Below the pieces are notes generated by a model, which was not told the origin of the DNA, did not search any database, and was given only the letters and a program-made list of their open reading frames with translations. Made by a program: the position numbers and the translations under genes. This document shows positions 1-10,750 of a stretch of DNA of 64,000 bases, piece by piece. Positions within the stretch are counted from its first letter, which is position 1. Each line of letters opens with the position of its first letter. The DNA is from Lunularia cruciata (Eukaryota > Streptophyta > Marchantiopsida > Lunulariales > Lunulariaceae): NCBI GenBank assembly GCA_948567375.1, contig OX419759.1, positions 50,124,593 through 50,188,592 on the forward strand. The letters are read 5' to 3'.

Positions 1-1687
1 GTTTGATGAATGACATATTTTGGCTATATTTGGATAAGTCTATCATCATTTTCCTAGATGATATCTTAGTATATAGTAGGACAATGACAAAACACATATA
101 CAATCTACGAGAAGTCCTCCAAATTCTAAGACAGAATCACTTGTATGCCAAAATCTCAAAATGCAAGTTTGGCAAGTCTGAAGTAGACTACTTGGGATAT
201 AGAGTAAGTGCAAAGGGTATCTAAGTATTAATAGATAAAATAGAGGTCATTAAAAAATGGAGCACTCCAAAAGATCAAACTCAACTCAAGAGCTTCTTGG
301 GGTTGATGAGGTTCTATCATTGGTTTGTCAAGGACTTCTCCAAGGTGGCATAGCCTTTAACACACTACTTGGCAAGGAAAGAAGTAGACATGGGGAACCG
401 CAAAAGAGTTGGCCTTTCAAGAATTGAAAGATGCCTTGCTACATGCACCAATCTTGAAATGGTATGACCAAAAATGTCCCATCAAATTGGCTATCAATGC
501 ATTAAGCATAGCAATAAGGGCAATCTTACAATAGGAGTGGCATGATTGGTGGCATCCAATTGCATACTTCTCTTGAAATCTATTACCAGAAAAATGCAAT
601 TATCACACCACAAAGTAAGAAGAGTTGGCCATTGTCCTTGCAACCAAGCATTGGAAGCACTATCTTGGCAAGAAGGCATTTGTAGTGGAGACAGACCATA
701 AATCTCTAGTCTACCTTGCGATATAGAAAGATCTATCTCATCACCAGATTTGGTGGCAAAGTGGCAACAAAGATTCAACATGACAATCACCTACGTGGAA
801 GGAAAGAAGCAACTTGCAAATGCATTCAATAGAATGCGGATGGCACATAATTTGGTGGTGGAAATCAATATGAACCTTGAATTTTGGCCCAAGATTTGTG
901 TTGCTACAAAAACTAATCCACATATTGTAGGTGCCCAATCATCCAAAGGCATCACCAACACCCAAGGACTCACCTTCCGTGATGGTAGATTATGGATCCC
1001 TGGTGATACAAATCTAAGAACCAACATCCTAGCAAAATGTCATGATTCTACCATTGTAGGTCACGTTGGAATGGACAAGACCTTGGATGGAGTCAAACAC
1101 CATTACTATTGGCCCAAGATGAGCAATAATGTGATGGAATATGTTCAGAGTTGCCTACCTTTTCAACAAAATAAGGCTTCTAATCAAGCTTCCACATGAC
1201 TCCTCTAACCTCTCCCCACTCCTACATAACATTGGGAATTGGTAAGCATGGATTTGGTTTGTGAATTGCCCAAGACCACCTTTGGATTTGATTCCATTGT
1301 CGTCTTTGTCGACCAACTTAGCAAAATGATTCATGTGTGTCTGACCACCAAGGATGTGATTGCCCTACAACTAGCTCAATTGTACTTAGATGTAATCTTT
1401 TCCCATCATGGCTTGTCTCAAGTACTCATCACAGATAGAGGTATTCAATTCACTAGTTTGTTTTGGAACACTCTTTGGGTTCTTCAAAACCAACATAGCT
1501 TACCATCCATAGACCAATGGAAGAACAGAGAGGGAAAATTGCACTATTAAGAACATGCTTTGGGGCTTTACTTTGGAGGAGCAAGAGAGTTGGGACACCT
1601 TATTCCCATTGGTAGAATTTGCATACAACAATTTAGTGAATGACTCCACACAAGTCACATAGTTCTTCCTCATGTATGGAGAGCATC
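1..1687 (+). pseudogene. Gypsy 1 pol fossil, left part (RT end, RNase H, integrase)
   Basis: The translation shows the RT catalytic box as FLDDILVYS, followed by the usual KCKFG...VDYLGY segment. An RNase H stretch follows, then an integrase HHCC finger (CHDSTIVGHVGMDKTL), and a core with an ITDRGIQFTS box. Together these give the Ty3/Gypsy domain order. The reading is decayed and stops abruptly where Gypsy 2 is inserted, after the five bases gcatc. Confidence 0.85.
1683..1687. repeat. Target site duplication of Gypsy 2, left copy (gcatc)
   Basis: The five bases gcatc precede the TGTAACA start of the left LTR and recur directly after the right LTR at 7,181-7,185. An exact 5-bp duplication is what Ty3/Gypsy integrases make, and it proves that 1,688-7,180 arrived as one unit. 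Confidence 0.9.
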
Positions 1688-2101
1688 TGTAACAATATGG
1701 AGTTTAGCAACGAAGTAATTCTGATTTACGAAGTAGCACATAAGACAAAGTAGCCTTGAATATTCCGGAAGTATCTAGGAAGCTTCTTGGGAAGCTTCCC
1801 GTCTAGCTTAGCTTGCACCTCAAGTAAGTAGCTTCTAGAAGGAAGCTTCTAGAAGCTTCCAACTAGCTTAGCTTGCATGCCAAGTAGGCGGCTTCTAGAA
1901 GGAAGCTTCTTGAGAAGCTTCCTAGTTAACTTGGATTGCACTCTAAGAAAGCGGCTTGAGGAAGCTTCTCAAGGCCCTTGTATGCTACCTATAAATACCA
2001 AATCCAAGGCTCATGCTAGGCATTTGTAGTTTTCCCTCATTCAAGTGTCCCAATGTGAGTTTCCATTCTCCTATTTCTCTCCTCGGATTTGGTCTTTTAC
2101 A
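1688..2101 (+). repeat. 5' LTR of Gypsy 2
   Basis: This LTR is 414 bp, starts TGTAACA and ends TTTTACA. It contains a TATA-like box (ctataaata, 1,989-1,997) that would drive the element's RNA. Between about 1,785 and 1,975 lie several runs of alternating GAA and TTC units, read here as heat-shock-element-like arrays. The partner LTR is at 6,769-7,180. Confidence 0.92.
1785..1975. promoter_or_regulatory. Heat-shock-element-like GAA/TTC arrays in LTR U3
   Basis: At 1,841-1,860 the sequence GGAAGCTTCTAGAAGCTTCC is four perfect contiguous 5-bp units (nGAAn nTTCn nGAAn nTTCn), the consensus for heat shock factor trimers. Further runs lie at about 1,788-1,808, 1,832-1,841, 1,892-1,922 and 1,958-1,972. 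They sit upstream of the TATA-like box, where an enhancer would be expected. The same units recur in the 3' LTR (6,911-6,989) and in Gypsy 3. Heat-driven LTRs with such elements are known from Arabidopsis ONSEN (a Copia). Function here is inferred. The motifs are also palindromic, so they could be simple repeats. Confidence 0.5.
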
Positions 2102-2102
2102 T

Positions 2103-2114
2103 TGGTATCAGAGT
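2103..2114 (+). other. Primer binding site of Gypsy 2 (initiator Met tRNA)
   Basis: The bases TGGTATCAGAGT start two bases after the 5' LTR. They match the complement of the 3' end of plant initiator tRNA-Met (TGGTATCAGAGC) except for the last base. This is the usual place and type of primer site for plant LTR retrotransposons. Confidence 0.9.
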
Positions 2115-3110
2115 AGGAATGGGATGGATGGAATTTATGGACCACCAAATCTACTTCCATCGAACCATTGGGATTTTTGCATCCAAATACTACCAAAGCA
2201 TTGTTTCACACAATTCATCACCTCGCGCTTTGGGCAGGATTTTCTACATATGATCACCGTGTCAGAGGAACCCTTGATACTTTGAGTGATAACTTATGGA
2301 GAACGGTGGACGTGTTGTATCTATGTGTTAATCAACTAGATAAATTGAGGGTAGTGGAATAGAGTAGTAGCAATGGCGGCAATACCGGATGTTATCCTTG
2401 CAATGCAATAACAAATCTAGCATCTTACTTGATTGTTGGATGAACAAGACCAGCAACGACGAGAATAGATAGACAGAGTGCCAGTTCGAGATGGAGAAGA
2501 TTGCATTCGATTAGAGCTATTTGATTTGATTCAATTCACCTTGCTTCCGAGTGGAGCAAGGTGAATGACAAATGGTTACACCAATCTTGACATGGGAAGA
2601 ATTCAAGAGTGCAATAATTAGTTGGTTCCAAGCTATAAATGCCACACGAGCTGCACGGGATAAGTTGGCAAAGTTGAAACAGATTGGCTCTGTAAGAAGT
2701 TACATCACATAATTCCAAAACACCATCATGTAAATTCCAGATATATTGGAAGGTGAAGCTCTGGATCAATTTGTGAGGGGATTGAAGGCGAGAACCAAAT
2801 AAGAGGTAACCATGCAAGAGCCACAACACTTGGAGGAAGCCATGTGGTTGGCCAAACATTTTGATTCCTTGGTGGCAACAACTTGGTCTTGACCTCGACT
2901 TCCACAAAGCCTACCATTACACGACACACAAGTGGAGGAGCCAGCACCAATGGAAATTGATGCAATTCAATGAAGACCACTTGGCACGGCAGATAGGGAG
3001 AAACTGCAACAAAATGGTGGGTGTTTTTATTGTCGCCAGTTAGGGCATCGCATTGTTGAATGTCTACTCAAGAATAGACGACCTTGACAAGTTGCCCAAG
3101 TGGAGGTTGT
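2115..3110 (+). pseudogene. Gypsy 2 gag fossil with zinc knuckle
   Basis: A retrotransposon capsid-like stretch (about 2,570-2,880, with the pattern TWEEFKSAI..WFQA...RDKLAKLKQIGSV and ALDQFVRGLK) is followed at about 3,020-3,065 by a CCHC zinc knuckle, CFYCRQLGHRIVEC, which fits C-x2-C-x4-H-x4-C. It would be a nucleic-acid-binding capsid protein. It is broken. Confidence 0.75.
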
Positions 3111-3159
3111 GGAGCAGAATGATCAAGGAAACAAGGAATCCCAATAGGAGAATTCAAGC

Positions 3160-6100
3160 CGCCTACTGGGAGCTTGATTAGTTCCAATAGGATTGAAGGC
3201 TCGACCTATGCAAGTTTGCTTTACTTGCAAGGTATGATATCTAATTGGGGTTGTAGGATTTTGGTTGATTCTGGAAGTTCAAAGAATTGCATGTCTATGC
3301 AAGTAGCAAAGGAATTGGGTATTCCTATCAAGCTTGTGATTGGAAGTAGTTTGATGATGGCGGATGGTAGAAAGGGTTCTGCATTTTGTACCTTGTATCC
3401 TGTTACCTTCAAGATTGGAAAGGAGTATTTGGAGTGTATGAGGTTTGTAGTGACACTTCTACACTATGATATCATTCTGAGTCTACCTTGGCTTGAATGT
3501 CATAAGGTTCAATTTGATTGGACCCGATGCCAAATTCAAGTACAACACCAAGGTAGGAATTTCCGATTAGGTTGTCTGGCACCTCTGAGTAAGACACCTA
3601 AGAATAGTCAGACCCAAGATGGGAAGTTTGTTAAGAAGGTAGCCATAGAGCGAACCTTGAAGGAAGTGGAGTCCCAAGATGGGAAGTTTGCCAAGAAGGC
3701 AACCATGGAGCAAGCTTGGAAGAGAGATGAGTCCCTAGAAGGGAAGTTTGTTAGTAAAGCAGCCATAGAGCAAGCTTTAGAGGAAGATAAGTCTGTATTT
3801 GAGGTGTGGATCAAGCCAATTACACAAGACCAATCTGTGGAGGACCAAGAGCCTCATCAAGTAATGGTTGATCGGATAGTTAAGGAGTTTGCGGACATGT
3901 TTCTGGGTGATCTGCCAAAGGGATTACCCTCCAATCGAGGTATGCCCTTCAAGATCGAGTTATTGCTAAGGAGTACTCAAGTGAGTAGACCGATCTATCG
4001 GCTCTCACCAAAGGAGTTGGAAGAGTTGCGAACAAAACTTACAGAGTTGTTGGAGAAGGACTTCATACAACATAGTACCTCTCCTTGGGGAGCATCGGTA
4101 CTATTTGTTCCAAAGAAGGATGGAGGACTTTGTTTTTGTATTGATTATCGTGGGCTCAATAAGCAAACCGTGAAGAATGCATATCCCTTTCCTCGGATCG
4201 ATGACTTACTTAATCAACTAAGTGGAGCACGTTACTTTTCCAAGTTGGATCTTTGCAGCGGCTATTGGAAAATTCTAATTGATAGAGAGGATGTGCAAAA
4301 GATTGCCTTTTGCACAAGGTATGAGCATTTCGAGTAAAGAGTTTTACCTTTCGGACTCACTAATGCTCTAGCAGTCTTCATGGATCAGATGCATTGGGTG
4401 TTGGATGGACTATTGGATTGGTTTGTGGTGGTATTCTTGGATGATATCTTAATCTATAGAAAGACAGAGGTAGAACACGTGAATCATGTGCAAGAAGTCC
4501 TAAGACGACTACGACAATAGAAATTTTATTGCAAAAGTCAAAGGGTGCCTTTTGGCAGAAGGATGTTACCTTCTTGGGTCATAAGATCTCCTCAGAGGGG
4601 ATCAAGATGGAGGAAGAGAAGATCAAGGCCATTACTGATTGGCCTACCCCAAAGGATGCTATAGAAGTACGGGCATTCAATGGATTGGCCAGTTTTTACT
4701 AGCGGTTCATCCACTATTATGCTCATGTTGTTGCACCACTAATTGACCTCTTGGGAAAGAACTCAAGCTTCTAGTGGAACACCAAGCATGAAGAAGCATT
4801 CCAGAAGTTGAAACATATGGTGTCTTCAAGACCCATTCTTCAACCATGTGATCCTGAACTACCTTGTGTGGTTGATTTTGATGCTTCTAACTTTGCAATT
4901 GGAGTTGTGTTGCAATAGGAATTCCCAGATGGACTACATCCCATTACCTTTGTGTCTTGCCGACTAAATATAGCTGAAAGAAATTACTCTGCTCAAGATC
5001 AAGAACAACTTGCAATGGTATATGCCACCAAGGTATGGAGGCATTATCTCTTGGGGAAACAAGTGATCATGCAAACTGATCACAAGCTATTGTTGTAGAC
5101 ATTACACCTGGAGCACATGAAGAGTTGACATCATCAATAGGAAGAGCAACTCCAATTTTTGACATCAAACTTGAGTACAAACCAGGTCGGTTCCATGTCA
5201 TCCCTGATGCTCTATCACAATAACCATATTTGAAGTCTCTTCCTCTCATCGTGGCAGCAATTACAAAGGTGTCAATTGACCCCAAGAATTATAACGAGTT
5301 TTAGTTAGCTCTACAACAAGATCCCTTCTTCCATATGTACATGGTCATCTAACTACAGGTGACAATGAGTACAACACCTTCTCCTTCAAGGAAGGCCTTC
5401 TATTCCATGAGGACCGGATCTATGTTCCAACCAAAAGTGATCTTTGACTTGTGCGCCTTCAATAAGCCCATGATTTACCCATTGTTGGTCACATGGGTGT
5501 AGACAAGACCTTGGGTACCCTCCAACGTCAATGGTGGTGGCCCAACATAACACAAGATGTTTGAGAATTTTTCCAATTGTGTGAGAGCTGCCAACGTAAC
5601 AAGGCTAGCAACCAGAAGCCCAGTGGACTCTTTCAACCGCTTGCCATTCCATCAGCTCGCTGGGAGCATGTGAGCTTGGATCTCATCACATCCTTGCCAA
5701 AGACAAAACAAGGACACCGCTATTGTGGTGTTTGTGGATAAGCTTAGTAAGCGAATCCACTTGGCACCAACCTTTGATACCGTGGATGCTCCAACCTTAG
5801 CCTAGATCTACTTCAACAATGTCTTCAAGCATCATGGGATGCCATGCGTACTCATCTCCGACCGTGATCCTCAATTTACCGAGAAGTTTTGGCAAGCACT
5901 CTTTTAGATACTTGGCACCAAGCTTGCTTTGTCCACGGCCTATCATCCTCAAACTGATGGACAAACCAAACGTGCAAATTGTACATTGGAGGATATGTTG
6001 CGTGCCTTTGTCAATGTCCACCATACCAATTGGGATGAATGTCTTGCAGTTGTAGAATTTGCCTACAACAATTCCAAATAGGCAAGCACCGGATTTTCTC

Positions 6101-6730
6101 CTTTCTTTCTCAATTTTGGCCAAGATCCACTTGTTCCAGATTCTCTTCTTGCTCCTCTTCCATCTCAAGTTCCTCATACTTCTACATTCTTTACCACTAT
6201 ATCCCAATCTCTCCAACAAGCCAAGTCTCACCTCCTTGTTGCTCAGAATTGCCAAAAACAATATGCGGACCACCATCGTTGTGATCTCACCTTTGATGTT
6301 GGTGATAAAGTCATGCTATCCTCTAGTAACCTCCCTCTCCCACTTGATACCCAAGTTTGTAAACTTGCCCCTAATTAGATAGGACCCTTTGATATCACCC
6401 AAATTGTCTCTCCTATTGCTTATCGACTTGCCTTGCCTTGTCACATGCGTATCCATCCTATCTTTCATGTTTCTAAGTTGAAACCCTTTGTTTGTAACCC
6501 CTCTTTCTTTTCCTCTTGAGTCCAACCTTCCACTCTTTGTGTCCCTATCAATGATCATGAGGAGTACAAAGTTGATCATATTCTTGCGCGTTGCCATATT
6601 CAACAAGGCCGTCGCCAACATACAGAGTACAACGTCCTTTGGAAAGGGTATCCCCTTCATGATGCCACTTGGGAACTCCTTTCTCACCTCCAGAATGCAC
6701 AGATGGCCATCCTAGAATTTAAAGTTTCAC
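3160..6730 (+). pseudogene. Gypsy 2 protease, RT, RNase H, integrase, chromodomain fossil
   Basis: Domains in order are: aspartic protease ([10 protein letters not shown], about 3,265-3,295); RT (fingers FVPKKDGG, palm [19 protein letters not shown] at about 4,435); RNase H (about 4,850-5,220); integrase zinc finger with CESCQRNKAS (about 5,460-5,620) and DDE core to about 6,150; and a C-terminal chromodomain (EEYKVDHILARC...VLWKGYPLHDATWEL, about 6,560-6,680). The chromodomain places it among chromoviruses, whose integrase is thought to read chromatin marks. Its longest open stretch is 3,174-4,337. The rest is broken. Confidence 0.88.
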
Positions 6731-6754
6731 TGGCAACAAGGACGTCACCAACTA

Positions 6755-6766
6755 GCGGCGGGGGAA
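6755..6766 (+). other. Polypurine tract of Gypsy 2
   Basis: A short G-rich run (gcggcgggggaa) lies just before the TG that opens the 3' LTR. This is the expected plus-strand primer site for LTR element replication. The same tract, slightly changed, is next to the LTR of Gypsy 3 at about 24,470-24,482 in reverse. Confidence 0.75.
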
Positions 6767-6768
6767 TA

Positions 6769-7180
6769 TGTAACAATATGGAGTTTAGCAACAAAGTTAG
6801 TCAGACTTACGAAGTAGCACATAAGACAAAGTAGCCTAAAATATTCTGGAAGTATCTAGGAAGCTTCTTGGGGAGCTTCCTGTCTAGCTTAGCTTGCACC
6901 TCAAGTAAGTAGCTTCTAGAAGCTTCCAACTAGACTAGCTTGCACACCAAGTAGGCGGCTTCTAGAAGGAAGCTTCTTGAGAAGCTTCCTGGTTAACTTG
7001 GCTTGCACTCTAAGAAAGCGGCTTGAGGAAGCTTCTTGAGAAGCTTCTCAAGGGCCTTGTATGCTACCTATAAATACCAAAGCCAAAGCTCATGCTAGGC
7101 ATTCAAAGTTTTCCCTCATTCAAGTGTCCTAATGTGAGTTTCCATTCTCCTATTTCTCTCCTCAGATTCGGTCTTTTATA
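6769..7180 (+). repeat. 3' LTR of Gypsy 2
   Basis: This 412-bp LTR matches 1,688-2,101 at about 93-94%. It lacks one 13-base repeat unit and gains a 14-base unit in the GAA/TTC array region, so that array changes length easily. It keeps the TATA-like box near 7,067-7,076. It ends TTTTATA and is followed by gcatc, the target duplication. Confidence 0.92.
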
Positions 7181-7821
7181 GCATCCTTTCACACCTTCAA
7201 GCTTGATGAAGGTCCATATGGTGACTACCAAGGTGGATGTTGTCAACAAATTTGTTTCTAGAATCCAATAGGGAGTAGAGCACGCCAAACACAAGTTACA
7301 AACTGCCCAAAATCAATTAAAGCAATATGTAGATGCACACTGCCAACACATGGAGTTCAATGTAGGAGATCAAGTTTGGCTATCAACCACCAACCTCAAG
7401 TAAGTTGGTCCGCATAAGCTGAGACCTCATTTTATTGGACCTTTTTCTATCCTTCATTGCATAGGAGCTATGGCCTATCACCTTGAGCTACCATCACATT
7501 TGAAGATCCACTTGGTGTTTCATGTTTCCTTATTACGCCGATATGCTTCTTGGCCGCCCCACTTCTCTTCCATCCAAGAAAGTTGACCTTGTCCAACCTT
7601 GGTTGATGACACCAAGGAGTATGAAGTTGAACGCATTCTCCAAAAGCACATTTGGGATACTCGCCATCCACTAGTGGAATACTTGGTACATTGGAAAGGG
7701 TACCCCTTGTATGGAGTAATATGGGAGCCAATAGCCAACTTGACCCATGCACTAGTGTTAGTGAAATCTTTTGAGCAACAGCTTTGCAACGAGGAAGTTG
7801 TGTCTTGTAAGGAGGGAGGTT
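7181..7821 (+). pseudogene. Gypsy 1 pol fossil, right part (integrase C-terminus and chromodomain)
   Basis: Right after the Gypsy 2 insertion the outer element resumes with the integrase C-terminal module (NVGDQVWLSTTNLK, GPF.., LPSHLKIHLVFHVSLLRRY) and then a chromodomain at 7,599-7,826 (EYEVERILQKHIWDTRHPLVEYLVHWKGYPLYGVIWEP). A purine-rich run (ggagggagg) at 7,811-7,819 ends directly at the LTR and is a plausible polypurine tract. The piece is broken. Confidence 0.85.
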
Positions 7822-8567
7822 TGTAATACCAATAGCTAGATAGATGATCTAGAGATGAAACTTGGTTTGGTAACATCTAGAAGGATGTCATACATGATGG
7901 AATAAGTAGATAACCTAGAGGTATCACCAAAAAAGTACTACTATTTATAGGCCAAAAACTGAAACATGCTTGGAAACTTTAGAATCAATAGCTAAGTATA
8001 TGATCTAGAGGTGAAACTTGGAGTGGTGACATCTGGAAGGATGTTACACATGGTGGAGAACACAGATCAGATAGAGGTTTCACCAAAAGAGCACTTCTAC
8101 TAATAGGGTAGAAGCCAAAAATAGCCTAAAAACTTTAAGGCTATTTTTGGAGGCCTACACGGATAAATTAGGTCTCAAAAATGGAAATATTCTCCCTCCA
8201 TAGGATTTTTCCCTTTAGGAGAAAAATTCTTACCTTCTTCCCCCATGATTCATCTCATTGAGAGCTTTCCAATGGTACCTTACCCATGCAATTATGAGCT
8301 TCCTACAAAAAGATTCCCTATAGTCAAACCTATTTGACCAACTAGATAGGACAAGGACTGACATGTCACCCATCCAAACACCTAATCCAAGGATGGATCT
8401 TGCTGACAGGTCACCAATCTATGTATATGATCCAAGAATGGAGCTTCTTTTGAGGGGATCCTCCTTGCTATATATAAAGAGAAGGTGCTCCTTTGAGGCA
8501 TCAAAGGATTGAGTGTGAGATTTGTGTTTTCTCTCTTGAAGAGTTCTCTTGTCCTTAGAGTATTACA
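7822..8567 (+). repeat. 3' LTR of Gypsy 1, with internal ~156-bp duplication
   Basis: This LTR starts TGTAATACC and ends GTATTACA. It carries a TATA box (tatataaa, 8,470-8,477). Relatives at 26,863-27,460 and 36,683-37,262 are 598 and 580 bp. This one is 746 bp because its first part occurs twice in tandem (about 7,827-7,981 and 7,983-8,136, period 156). It is assigned to Gypsy 1 because it follows that element's chromodomain and purine tract. An alternative is an unrelated solo LTR placed there by chance. Confidence 0.8.
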
Positions 8568-10090
8568 ATGGAGAGGGAGATGGAATCCTTGAGGGATAAC
8601 AAGACATGAGAGCTAGTTAGGTTACTTAAGGATCAAAAAGTGTTAGATTGCAAGTGGATCTACAAGTTGAAAGAGGCTCCTAAGGAGGGATCAAAGATCT
8701 ACAAGGCTAGGTTGGTAGCAAAGGAGTTCACTCAAGAGAAGGGGGTAGACTACAATGAGGTATTTTCTCCTATTGCAAAGTATTCCACAATATGTATGTT
8801 ATGTATGCTTGTTGCATTATCTGGTCTTACTTTAGATCAAATGGATGTTGTCACAACATTTCTCTATGGTACCTTGGATGAGAGGATCTTCATGAGACAA
8901 CCTATGGGGTTTGTGAAGAAAGGCCAGAAGGAAAAGGTATGTACATTGTTTAAGTCCTTGTATGGATTGAATCAAGCACTTTGCCAATGGAACAAGAGGT
9001 TTGATGTGTTTATGCATGCTTAGGGTTTCAATCGGAGTTTATTTGATCCATGTGTATACATGAAACCAATGCGTAATAAGACCTTTGGTTTTATTATTCT
9101 TGTTCTATATGTGGATGACATGTTGATAGTTGCCAAGGATAGATTTGAGGTGAACAAGCTCAAGGCGCTCTTGAGATTGGAGTTCAAGATGGAGGATCTA
9201 GGGTTGGCCACAAGGATATTAAGCATGGAGATCAAGAGGAACTTGGGCACTGGTCAATTGTGGTTGACATAGGGTATGTATGCTAGGAAGGAACTTACTA
9301 GGTTCAACATGGAGAACTATAAACCAATAAGTACTCCTCTAGCTTCTCATTTCAAGCTTTCAGCGGCATGTTGTCCTATAGATGCCGTGGAGAAGGGTTT
9401 GATGGCAAACATTCCTTATGAGAAGGCTGTTGGGAGTCTCATGTACTTGATGACTTGTACTAGACCTGATCTTGCCCTAGCAATGGGTAAGGTGTGCAAG
9501 TTTATGTGAAATCCAGGAAGGAAACATTGGGAAGCAGTTAAGTGGATTCTAAGGTATTTGAGAAGTACACTAGACTATGTGCTCTTATTTGATGGAAGAT
9601 CAATGAATGCCGCATCACTAGATGGCTATGTAGATGCTGATTATAGACAAGATTTAGACACGTGGAGGTCAAAAACAGGGTATGTATTCACACTTGGTGG
9701 TGGGTGCATTAGTTAGAGATCTACCTTGCAAAAGTGTGTTGCACAGTCTACTACAAAAGCAAAGTATGTGGCAGCAGCTGAAGCAGCAAAGGAGGCAATT
9801 TGGTTGGATAGACTTGTTGTGAGATGGGGCTAATGCATGGTAATGTAATGCTTCATTGTGACAGTCAAAGTGCTTTACACCTAGCTAAAAATCAGGTGAT
9901 GGATAGTAGGGTTAAGCATATAAAAACCAGATATCACTTTCTTAGGCAAGTTGTGATTGAGAAAATTTTTGATCTAGTCAAGATTGATGGTAAGCTCAAT
10001 CCGGCTGATGCCTCTACCAAAGTCATACCTTTAGAAAGTTTCTCTAAGCATTGTGCTACCCTACAGGTTGTGCAAGTGGAGCATGACTAG
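8568..10090 (+). pseudogene. Copia RT and RNase H fossil
   Basis: The reverse transcriptase reads from MEREMESLRDNKTWELV (about 8,568) to the YVDD box and on to the GKVCKFM region near 9,500. RNase H follows to about 10,090 (DGKLNPADASTKVIP at the end), which is the standard Ty1/Copia C-terminus. Family membership is clear. The gene is broken. Confidence 0.85.
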
Positions 10091-10273
10091 GGTGACCTGG
10101 CATTGGAGGTGACCTTGGCTGTTTTGGTTACTCTATCCTTGTATGGGCTATAGTTATAAGTTCTAGTTTATCCTAGTTTAAAGGATTATGATTGGCTGTT
10201 TTTCTAGAACTTCCCGTTGAGTGATAAATTCTTGCAAGGTTACTAACCCCAAGACAAGAGTCAAGGGGGAGTT

Positions 10274-10341
10274 TGTAAGGTTTTACTCTTATGCCTTTGG
10301 GTTAGGATGGATGCGTTAGGACTGACTCGCAGGTGGAGGAA

Positions 10342-10422
<81 letters not shown>

Positions 10423-10594
10423 TTGGTGGGTGTTGGACTGACAACAGGACAAGAACATGAATCAGTAATGTTGAATCTTGATGTTTCCCGTGGATGTAGC
10501 CTCACATCAAGGTGAACCACGTACTCCTGTCTAATGTGTGAACTCACATGTAATCTGTATGTTGTGGTGTCTATTGTCATAATTTTCCATCACA
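10274..10594 (+). repeat. 3' LTR of the Copia element, carrying a (GA)n array
   Basis: The LTR begins TGTAAGG directly after the polypurine tract and ends about 10,594 in ..CCATCACA, where homology to repeat A3 resumes. It is about 321 bp. The right edge is uncertain by a few bases. The 5' LTR is outside the window, so no age can be given. Confidence 0.7.
10345..10419. repeat. (GA)37 microsatellite inside the Copia LTR
   Basis: An uninterrupted run of about 37 GA units gives false open frames of Arg-Glu or Ser-Leu repeats on the two strands. It lies within the LTR, so it either belongs to the family or expanded after insertion. Confidence 0.95.
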
Positions 10595-10596
10595 CA

Positions 10597-10750
10597 TTGC
10601 GTTGCTAAATACATCCTTGCAGTCCTATCTCTTGTAGGGAACCAATCCTCCACCAAAGTATGAGGCACAATCCTCCTCCTACCTATTCTTCCTCTTTCTA
10701 AACAAAATATTGCTCTTATGACTTGTGCATTTAGTGTTAGTTTCCTACAA
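10597..10750 (-). pseudogene. Exon 'c' fragment of the unknown A-block gene (A3 copy)
   Basis: The minus-strand translation gives RGRIGRRRIVPHTLVEDWFPTRDRTARMYLATQ. It matches the translations at 39,324-39,450 (RRRARRKRIIPHTLVEDWFHMSDHTTWMYLAWL) and near 23,230-23,330. The domain is unknown to me. It has a basic arginine-rich start followed by a hydrophobic/aromatic segment. The coding match ends at the Copia LTR. Confidence 0.55.

Larger units (their letters stand above)
1688..7180 (+). mobile_element. Ty3/Gypsy chromovirus 2, complete outline, nested in Gypsy 1
   Basis: This fossil has every landmark of a full-length element: 5' LTR (1,688-2,101), primer site (2,103-2,114), gag with zinc knuckle, protease, RT, RNase H, integrase, chromodomain, polypurine tract and 3' LTR (6,769-7,180), flanked by a perfect gcatc duplication. 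It is broken, with well over a dozen interruptions. By hand alignment the two LTRs differ at about 26 of about 398 positions plus two indels of 13-14 bases (about 6.5%). Under commonly used angiosperm substitution rates that is roughly 2.5-5 million years, and those rates may not hold for this species. Gypsy 3 at 24,039-29,183 belongs to the same family. Confidence 0.92.
1..8567 (+). mobile_element. Ty3/Gypsy chromovirus 1, left end outside window, split by Gypsy 2
   Basis: This is a fossil LTR retrotransposon. Its left end and 5' LTR lie outside the window. The visible order is reverse transcriptase C-terminal part (FLDDILVYS at about 45-85), RNase H, zinc-finger integrase (about 1,040-1,190), integrase core (about 1,240-1,560), then, after the inserted Gypsy 2, integrase C-terminus (7,186-7,560), chromodomain (7,599-7,826) and 3' LTR (7,822-8,567). 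The order pol, chromodomain, LTR identifies a plant chromovirus. The element is broken, with many breaks beyond the insertion. It sits inside a Copia element whose coding sequence resumes at 8,568. The matching target duplication would be left of the window. Confidence 0.85.
8568..10594 (+). mobile_element. Ty1/Copia element, 3' portion, interrupted by Gypsy 1
   Basis: This fossil Copia element carries RT (KWIYKLKEAPKEG, YKARLVAKEFTQEKGVDYNEVFSPIAK, LDQMDVVTTFLYG, LYVDDMLI at about 9,100), RNase H (CHDSQSALHLAKNQVMDSRVKHI, 9,855-9,930), a polypurine tract (aagggggag, 10,263-10,271) and a 3' LTR from 10,274. RT begins abruptly at 8,568, right after the Gypsy 1 LTR, so its left half must lie beyond the window's left edge. 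It is broken by several interruptions besides the insertion. Its right end falls inside repeat A3, so it was inserted into that repeat. Confidence 0.85.

Noticed and set aside
2102-2116. tRNA-like sequence ttggtatcagag
   Set aside because: It is the primer binding site of Gypsy 2, complementary to a tRNA end, not a tRNA gene.
5797-6276. 159-codon minus-strand frame
   Set aside because: It is the complement of the Gypsy 2 integrase, whose plus-strand reading is clearly the real one.
10333-10515. Open frames of Arg-Glu or Ser-Leu repeats around the GA run
   Set aside because: They are produced by the (GA)n microsatellite within the Copia LTR and are not genes.
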